DNA from: Parietaria judaica
Lineage: Eukaryota; Streptophyta; Magnoliopsida; Rosales; Urticaceae
Reading direction: 5' to 3'
NCBI GenBank assembly: GCA_954871525.1
Contig: OX940867.1
Span: 13,617,343 to 13,681,342, forward strand
DNA: 64,000 nucleotides
Shown here: positions 56,701-64,000 of the stretch, in pieces
Position numbering within the stretch: the stretch's first letter is position 1
Layout of the letters: the number at the start of each line of letters is the position of its first letter
The notes under the pieces: model-generated
Seen by the model: the letters and a program-made list of their open reading frames with translations, nothing else
What the model was told of the DNA's origin: nothing
The model's database searches: none
Program-made: the position numbers and the translations under genes

Positions 56701-58558
56701 TTAGCTCCAGTTCGGTTTGGTCGGACCGTTCAAATCATTCAACACCTTTATTTGCTCGACGTGTGTGTTGGTGGTTAACGCCCTCCGGTCGTTTATGACA
56801 TACTGAGCCGTACTGAATGCGCTCTCCGAAGCAACGCTTGAAATGGGGATGGACAGTATATCCCTCGCCATTCTCGCCAATATCGGGAATCTGTCCCTTT
56901 GATTCTTCCACCACTTTATCACATCGAACTCGGCTGAATCGTCGTCGGACCGTAGGCCGTAGTACCGCTTCACTTCTTCTAGTGCACCTTCCGGTATGTC
57001 CGCCCGTGCCGGAGCCGTACTGGATTCCCCTGCTTCCCCGCGATCTAGCCGTTGCTTGAGTCTCCGGCTAAACGCTAGTCCCGTCTTCGTTGGGCTTTCC
57101 ATTCCTGTCCTTTGCTCCTCCTGTGCGTTGTATTGTGGGAACCGCACGTCGTATTCACTGTACAAGGCAAAAAACGCTTCATTAACAACGTTAATATAAT
57201 TCCGGTAATCCACCCCTATGTTTTCCCCGCATGTTAACATCATTGGCCCCCAAGTAAACGAAAAACGAGGATCTAGTATAGCACCGAAGCAAAACGAAAA
57301 CGGGGGTGGATCCCAGTAAGTTTGGTATTTTGCAATCATTCCCGGAATAATGGGAGCAATAATAGGGTCATTTGAGAATTCTTGAAAAGCACACGTAATT
57401 TGGTATAGACCCGAAAGACCATGATTTAAAGAGGGTCTTTTTTGGTTAGAAAAATTTAAAGTAATAGCGTAAAAGGGTTTGAGGAATTCGGTAAATTTCA
57501 AGACGGTTGCCCATTTCGCCTCTGTGATCCGCGCCTGGGGCTCGAGTTCCATTCCGAGGAAGTGGTCCAAAGGCAGCCTCTGTCTACACACAACTGAAAC
57601 CATTAGATACGTAGAGTTCCAACGTGTATTATTGTCTAAACCGAACTTGTTAGCTATATGATTGTGGTCTTTACAAATTTTTCTCCACCTACTGGTGGTT
57701 TGAGGATGCCGGATCCAATAAAAAATGCCGCGTATTTTCTCAACATGTCTTGCAATTTGATGTTCGCCCGTTCGTGCAATTAAATTTATTATGTGACAAG
57801 CACACCGTTGATGTAAAATATTTTGAAATGGAGAAGCGGGCAAACTAGATTCCAAGATAGTAATGGCGGCGTTGTTGTTTGCGGCATTGTCTAAGGTAAT
57901 GGAAATAACACGATTTTGTAAACCCCAATCATTAAATAATGCAATTAATTTATCGGCAATGTTTTGTCCGGTATGACGACCCTCTAATGGCGATAGATTT
58001 AAAAGTCTTTGACATGGATTCCACTCATCGTCTACGTAATGAGCGGTCAAACTCAAATAATCGTTTAAACTCGGACCGCTCCACAAGTCGGTGGTAAAAG
58101 CAACGTTTATGCTAGACATTTTGAAAAAAATCGACCAAAAGGTTTTTTTGCATAGCATATGCGGTTTCCATGTCTTGGGTATAAGTCGTACGGGAAAACT
58201 GCTGGTACGTCGGATTAATCCTTTGCATATATCGGGTATGGTTGGGATTTTCGACAAAACTCAGCGGCACGCCCGTAGAAATAATCCATTCGAGGGTCCA
58301 TTTCCGTAAATTAACTGCAGAAAGAGCACTTACCTGTGCTGTGTTTACCTCATCAATCTCCCCGGTTGGGAAGCATGCTCTTGCATGTCGTTTCAAGTAG
58401 CCGGTTCCCAGGTCACCCATCGCGTCTAGTGTGCGCCCGCAATTTTTGCACGTCGCGAGTTTAATACGTTGGCCATTCTCCACCCGCCGATCTTCGTGAA
58501 AAAAGTTCCACACGGGGGCAGTGTTTGGTCGTCCCCGCACCAACCCCAAGGATTCGCT
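56701..58558 (-). pseudogene. hAT transposase, main exon, one frameshift
   Basis: The exon starts after TTTTAATAG at 58558. The first frame (to 58112) encodes a BED-type zinc finger: VWNFFHEDRR, then CKNC and LKRHARAC. A one-base shift in a T- or A-run between 58112 and 58150 moves into the frame 56701-58140, which encodes the RNase H-like catalytic region (INVAFTTDLWSG, ITLDNAANNNAA, CACHIINLIARTG) and the hAT dimerisation domain (EFDVIKWWKNQRDRFPILA, PISSVASESAFSTA). It ends at a TAG at 56701. Apart from the shift the frame is clean. The transposase would cut and rejoin the element DNA in the nucleus. Confidence 0.9.
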
Positions 58559-59489
58559 CTATTAAAACAAAAGAATATTACACGAGTTTAATATTAATTT
58601 AAGTATTACAAAAAATATTACAATTATTAAATTTTAATATTAATCATATTAATTTAATTAAATTTCATATAGTTAAATAAAAAAGTTAACGAAATTAAAA
58701 ATGGTATTTTCTATGTGTGGAAATAATTATCAAGCTCTTTTGGACGGAACTCCCCGAGGTTCCACGGCCAGATCAACTGGAAAGGATGCTATGATCTCGC
58801 TTTAGGCCCAAGCTTTTCTAGACAGAACTCCCTGACGTTCCCAGGCTAGCTTGGAGGAGATTGCAAAACAAACCTTATTTAAAAACCAATCTTTCTAAGA
58901 CACCATAATCCGTAAAAACTTTATAATTATCACCACACATAAAAAATACCATTTAAATTTTTTTAACTTATTTAAGTAACTATTTAAAGTTTAATTAAAC
59001 TAATATGATTAATTGATTATTAACTAATTAAAAAAATAAACTAATATAATTAAATGATTATTAAATAACCAAAAATCTCAAGAAATTCGTTTCTGATGTG
59101 GAAGATCAGTCGGAACCGCAACCACAGAGCATACTAAGACTTTCAAGTGACGTGACAACAACACTTACAAATTGATTATTAAACTAGTATGATTAAATGA
59201 TTATTAACTAATTGAAAAAATTAAACTAAAATGATTAAATGATTATTAACTAACAAAAAATCTCAAGAAATTTGTTTCTGATGTGGAAGATCAGTCGGAA
59301 CCGCAGCCACAGAGCATACTAAGACTTTCAAGAAATTCGTTATTGATTATTAATTATTAATATTTAATTATTGATTATTAATTATTATTTATTACTAAGT
59401 ACTAACTTATTAATTATTAAATATTATTAATTAATAAAATAGAAAAATGACTAATAGCTATACATAGAGAAATGACTAAAGGTTATTAC

Positions 59490-60030
59490 CTGGTTGAAGG
59501 ACGTCAATGTCGTCGAGGACGGGCAATGGAGGCTTCACCGCTATCTTGATTGGAAGGTAGAGGAGAACTGCGGTTGTAAACCCCAACATTTGAACCATGG
59601 ACCGAGGGCGGCGTTTGAAAGTCGTCGGGATTGGCATCGTCGGGACGTTGAGTTTCGTCGGGATTGGCATCTTCGGGACGTTGAGTTTCGTAATTGGCGT
59701 GTTGTTGAAACATGAGATTGAAAAAAGGATCGTTATTTCCCCCCCTAGATTGAGCTACCGCGTCGACCAATTCTCGGGACACACCTTCGGGATTGGCGTG
59801 GTGCATGGCCACCGCCCGGGTTAAACTAGGTCTTAGAGACCGTACTGTATCATCGGGATAATTTGGATTGGGCGGGGAGGGAAATATTTCTTCGGCTAGC
59901 ATAACGGGAATGTAGCCGTCGGGCGTAGGCTGCGATGTTCCCCCTAGTTGAAATTGGAGTTGCAAATTCCTAGCCGTCCTTCGACCCCCGGAACTACCGC
60001 CGCTTCTTCGAAATATAATGGAACTTGAGA
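59490..60030 (-). pseudogene. hAT transposase, first exon (N-terminal, degenerate)
   Basis: A Ser/Gly/Arg-rich start (RRSGGSSGGRRTARN) and a Pro-rich low-complexity region with short repeats (DETQRPDDANPDD). The frame at 59504-59965 ends in TGA; a neighbouring frame reaches the donor CCAG^GTAATAACC at 59490. A 931-bp intron (58559-59489) would connect it to the main exon. No ATG is seen at the expected start. The matching 5' region of hAT copy 2 lies at the window end. Confidence 0.6.
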
Positions 60031-60517
60031 ACTTGAGAGATTTAGAGGGAAATTAACTTAGATAATTGAGAGAATTAGAGAGAGAGATGGAAGATTGTTG
60101 GTGAGGAAATGAGGGAGGAAGGGGTGGTATTTATAGGGTTTGAGGAGAGAATGGGGTGGTTGAATAATTATTATGGTGGGTGAAGTGGGTGAATAATTGT
60201 GAGGAGATAGTGGGTGAAATTTTTTTGAAATTTGAAATTTTAGGGTTGAAATTCGAGTAAAGTGGGTAATAATTGTGGTTGGGTAATAAAATTCGGGTAA
60301 AAAGTGTGTTATTTATGCCACAAAAAGACAAAATCACGCGGATCACAAATCTGAGCCGTTGATGGGCTTCACGCGGATCCCCATCCGAGGGTCGCGACGC
60401 TAGCCACACGTCGCGACGAATCGCGACTTTTGCTACAAAATCGCGACTCGTCGCGATTCCCGAGCTCGCGTTGCGACGCGTCGTGGTTGATTTTGGCGAC
60501 GTTTAATTGCAGCTCTA

Positions 60518-62090
60518 CTTGGTAGAAACGGTTGGACTTGGAATAATGGCGAACCAAAGCAAAAGTCAAAAGTAATTTAACTCTTAATCCAAAAAATAAG
60601 AGGGTTTTTTTTTTTTTTTTTTTTTAAGTAATTAATATTTATAAATGTTAGTATTTTGAAAATTATGAATCAGCATATTCCGCCTAATGGTATAGTCATA
60701 AGCTCTTATCGTTAAAAATAAGCATTAGTATTTCAAGACTTACAATTTGCTGAAATCCGTGATATTTATTGGCATTTAGAAACCTAATTAATGACACTTG
60801 TATATTATATTGTCATTTTAAGTGGCGCATTAGTATTTTAAATCCTTTTAAAAGCAATGATATTTTACATTTATCATAAGGAAAAAAAATCAGGGGTGAA
60901 ATCGGAATTGAAAACCAGGAATTCAACACTTTTTTTGTCCTTGTCTCAGAATACCGAGACAAATTTTTTTTTCCTTTCCCGATTTCGGTTTTACAAAGTC
61001 TCAATTATTTTTTTTCAAACTGAGAATCGGAACCGGGAAAAAATTCGGGACAAAATCCATGACAAAATTTGACAAAAAAGGGAACCAAGAGAATATTTGA
61101 GAAAACGAAAAAAAAAATATATACAAAATACTAAGTCCAAATTAGCAAAATCAAATACCAGATCTAAAACCTAAAACATGAAAATATAATCCAAGATATT
61201 ATCAAGATATAAACAACATTATCATATAGTAAATTTTTTTAACTATATATATATATATATATAGTTAAAGCCAAAACCTGGACAAAAATCTGAGAATTTT
61301 AAAGTGTCATCTTGGTTTCGATTTTAAAACTATATTTCTTTTTTCTACAAACAGTTTGGGACCGGTACCGGGAACTAGTGAGGAAGCTTGCATTAGTATT
61401 TATTTGGGGCACATGATAAAAAATGTATATATATGTAATTTTAAAACTATATTTCTTTTTTCTACAAACAGTTTGGGACCGGTACCGGGAACTAGTGGGG
61501 AAGCTTGCATTAGTATTTATTTGGGGCACATGAAAAAAAATGTATATATATGTAAAATAAAAATGCTTAAGTGAAGGACTAAGCAAACAAATCATGAATT
61601 AGTATGAAAAGTATTGAAATGTAAATATATATATATATATATATTAAAAATTATAGAATAATATAAAAATTATTGACGTAATAATCGAAATCATAGCCTC
61701 AATAAAAAAAAAGTACCTTACCTTCTCACTTATTGTTAATTTTATTAGCTAATTTTAGCAAAAAATATATATTATAAAAAATGTATAAATATTATGTAGA
61801 AGGAGTACATGCTCCTTTGGAGCCTATGTAGCTTCTCCACTATTAGGAGCCGTATAAAAAAATTTTGCCTTCAGAAAAAAGTCAAATCAAAATAAAATTT
61901 GTTAAGTGATTTCTTAGTCAATGGTGTCATATATATACTCAAGTTGGAGCAATATTTACACAAGGTTTTTTTTTTTTTTTTTTTTTTTTTTATATATATA
62001 CTCAAGTTTAACTTTACTGTGACTTCAATGTACCCAAGTTAAAGCTTATCGTGATTTCAATGTACCCAAGTTTAACTTTACTTTTTCAGA
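60518..62090. other. AT-rich spacer with a 117-bp tandem duplication
   Basis: No gene. 61321-61554 holds two copies of a 117-bp unit (TTTGGGACCGGTACCGGGAA) differing at a few positions. TA microsatellites are at 61243-61262 and 61626-61644, and T-runs at 60605-60626 and 61967-61991. Three CCCAAGTT-type repeats (TTCAATGTACCCAAGTT) at 62010-62080 precede the APP1 copy. Confidence 0.6.
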
Positions 62091-63465
62091 GTCCTATTGC
62101 AGCAGTCGCCTTTGGCTCTTGCGAAGGCTCTGAAGGTTACTCTCTCCACTTAATACCGTATCTATCTTAAAAGTTAAGACTGTTTAATCACATTATGTAT
62201 ATGGAGTTGGTATCTGATTTCTAATTATCGGAAAACTCAATTTAATCATGTTATTTGGATTGGGTATTAAATTGATAGTTTATAACTTTTGCAGTACACA
62301 ATTGAGTCTTATTCATGGATTAGTTGATCCAAGAATCTCCTATTCGGCCTATACTTATAACTTTTAAGTCTAACTTAAATAATCGAATTAGCCTAATTTT
62401 GTTGTTACTCTTTAAATTCTAGGGTTTAAATGGTCTTTTCTGATTGTATATCGGTTTGAGAATGATAGACGGTATTGAACACTCTAAATTAAGAAGTGAA
62501 TAATGCATACACGGCATTTTTTTTTCTTCATAAATTATTTTATTAATGTATTTAATAGGACTTGTAGTTTTGAAGTACATAACACCATCACCTTATTGTT
62601 TAATTATCTTTGAAATGATGCGGTTGATAAAATCTCAGAACCCAGTCGAGTTGGAGGGATTAAAGAATGCACATGTCCGTGCTGGTGCCGCTATTGTACA
62701 GTATCTTGTTTAGCCCTGTTTTTGTTTATAAAATAAACTTAACTGCTTTTCAGGTATTTGGCAAAATTGTTTTTCCAAAAAACACAAAATCGATTTTGAA
62801 ATGTAGAAATATTTAGTCTATTTTAGTCTTTTTAGCCTAAATAAATTTTTTTACTAAACGCTAAATCAGTTTATGTTACCAGCAACAATGGTCTTATAAA
62901 CAATTTACCAAACACCTGTCGGTTTTTTTCAAAAACAGTTTGTTTTTTAAACTAAAACTGAAAACAATTTTTGTAAAAATTAAGCTGTGCCAAACGGGCC
63001 CATTATCTGAGAGCTTTGGTCTTTCTATATCACTTCATAAATTTACTTCCCCGATTACTGTTTCACCTGATTCAACATCACCAAAAGCCTGAAATACTGA
63101 TACCAAAACTTTGGGATGATATGCAGATGCAGGAGATATATGGGGCTTCTGGTTACTTTTTGGAAACGGATAGCGCAAATAAGAAGAATTCGCAAGTTAT
63201 TGCTAACTGATTTCACGCTGCTATATATCGAGAATGTGTTTGCAGATTTTGACTTGTATATATATGATTGATAGCTCATTCCTTAGTATTATGTATCTTG
63301 TGACTATATACCCAAGTCTTAGTAATAGGAAAAATGTTGTATGAAGCCTATGACTTCGTATTTTTATTCTTATGTAGTTTCTCACTTTGAAAAATGAATA
63401 TCACTCCCCTGACTTTGTATTTTGTCCCTATTTAGTCTTTCTGTCAATTCTTGTGAATTTTTAGC
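62091..63465 (+). pseudogene. Partial duplicate of APP1 (exons 6 end, 7, 8 and introns)
   Basis: Copy of APP1 positions 50627 to about 51740 in the same orientation. It includes the last 45 bp of exon 6 (62091-62135), intron 6, exon 7 cut short at 62711, then 290 bp of inserted DNA, part of intron 7, exon 8 (63127-63191) and part of intron 8 with its MITE. The exon 7 copy has Ala where the gene has Asp (HVRAGAA), and the exon 8 donor is GC instead of GT. Introns are kept, so this is a DNA-level duplication, not a retrocopy. It has no start or end and cannot make a protein. Confidence 0.93.
62712..63001. mobile_element. MITE-like insertion in the APP1 copy
   Basis: 290 bp absent from APP1, with ends AGCCCTGTTT and CAAACGGGCCC that are roughly complementary. 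It replaces about 16 bp around the exon 7 donor. No target duplication is visible, probably because of the deletion. Confidence 0.55.
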
Positions 63466-63492
63466 TTGTACCTCATGTATGAGATGCTAAAA

Positions 63493-64000
63493 CAGGAGCT
63501 GCACAAACGACGCCGTGACTCGCGATTCGATGCGTCGCGATCAAGCGGCAAAAGTCGCGATTCGTCGCGACGAGCAGGGGAAATCGCGACGAATCAGGGC
63601 TCGATCCGCGCACTTGATCGGGTGGCTGAGATGACGGCACGTCATAGATCCGAGGGGAGTGAAAATTTGTGTTTGTTGGTGGCGAAAATAACACAATTTT
63701 TACCCGAAATTTATTCCCCAACCAAGATTATTACCCACTTTACTCGAATTCCAACCCTAAAATTTCAAATTTCAATATTTTTTTCACCCACTTTCTCCTC
63801 ACAATTATTCATCCACTTCACCCACCACAATAATTATTCACCCACCCCACTCTCTCCTCAAACACTATAAATACCACCTCTTCCTCCCTCATTTCCTCAC
63901 CAACAATCTCTCAACTCTCTCTCAAATTCTCTCAACTCTCCAAGTTTTTTCCACTCTCAATCTCCAAAGTTCTAAAGTTCCAAATTTCCAATTTTCTAAA
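63493..64000 (+). mobile_element. Start of a second hAT copy (cut by window end)
   Basis: Begins CAGGAGCTGCACAAACGACG, followed by many GTCGCGA motifs, and matches the 5' (right) end of the hAT at 56092-60517 in reverse orientation. The promoter-like CACTATAAATACCACC (about 63866-63881) and the leader TCCTCCCTCATTTCCTCACC are shared. The transposase would start past the window. Confidence 0.85.

Larger units (their letters stand above)
56092..60517 (-). mobile_element. hAT transposon, 4.4 kb, near-complete
   Basis: Ends TAGTGCTGAAAG on the left and, reversed, TAGAGCTGCAAT on the right, flanked by the exact 8-bp duplication CTTGGTAG (56084-56091 and 60518-60525). Both ends carry clusters of GTCGCGA or TCGCGAC motifs (56100-56175 and 60390-60490). 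A transposase gene runs on -, with a promoter-like CTATAAATACCACC near 60125-60138. It lies 298 bp downstream of the APP1 stop, in opposite orientation. The transposase is frameshifted, so this copy is probably not autonomous. Confidence 0.95.

Noticed and set aside
62091..63465. A second functional APP1 gene
   Set aside because: Only exon 6 end, exon 7 part and exon 8 are present, with a damaged splice donor and an insertion.

Overview
This window is nuclear DNA from a flowering plant, most likely a eudicot. The host gene uses GT-AG introns, and the mobile elements are plant families: Ty3/gypsy Tat and Del/Tekay, a Copia-like LTR, hAT, a tRNA-derived SINE and MITEs. I see no organellar or bacterial genes. 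The species cannot be named from sequence alone.

Layout. Positions 1-25050 are a three-level nest of LTR retrotransposons. Element 2 (Tat, + strand) is the outer layer. Element 1 (Tat, + strand, whose 5' part lies left of the window) appears to sit inside its gag at about 6780. Element 3 (Del/Tekay chromovirus, - strand, 13885-21931) sits inside its antisense gene with a 5-bp duplication CGATG. Positions 25051-31465 are AT-rich DNA. They hold a possible solo LTR (27192-28563) that contains a 314-bp hAT-type MITE, a 1.2-kb foldback element with 8-bp duplications that contains a SINE, and the left arm of a large palindrome. Element 4 (Tat, + strand, 31466-44243, identical 997-bp LTR lengths, duplication ATAAT) splits that palindrome; its other arm follows at 44244-45255. 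A Copia-like LTR (47032-47655) precedes the only intact host gene, a 16-exon cytosolic Xaa-Pro aminopeptidase (APP1, 48371-55794, 639 residues). A 4.4-kb hAT transposon (56092-60517, duplication CTTGGTAG) lies 298 bp past its stop. Beyond it are a partial copy of APP1 exons 6-8 (62091-63465) and the start of a second hAT copy (63493 to the window end).

How it works together. All three Tat elements share one plan: gag-pro-pol on +, then a short tandem-repeat block, then a long gene on the opposite strand, then the 3' LTR. The antisense gene has introns in its own orientation. In element 4 it reads as four exons with three GT-AG introns of 79, 69 and 73 bp in matching phase; elements 1 and 2 each show at least one comparable intron. 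The tandem repeats lie where pol and the antisense gene converge. This is the most interesting architecture in the window. The coding regions of elements 2, 3 and 4 are broken; many stops look like CAG to TAG or CGA to TGA changes.

Limits: splice sites, LTR differences and duplications were read by eye. Family names rest on recognised motifs, not on database searches.
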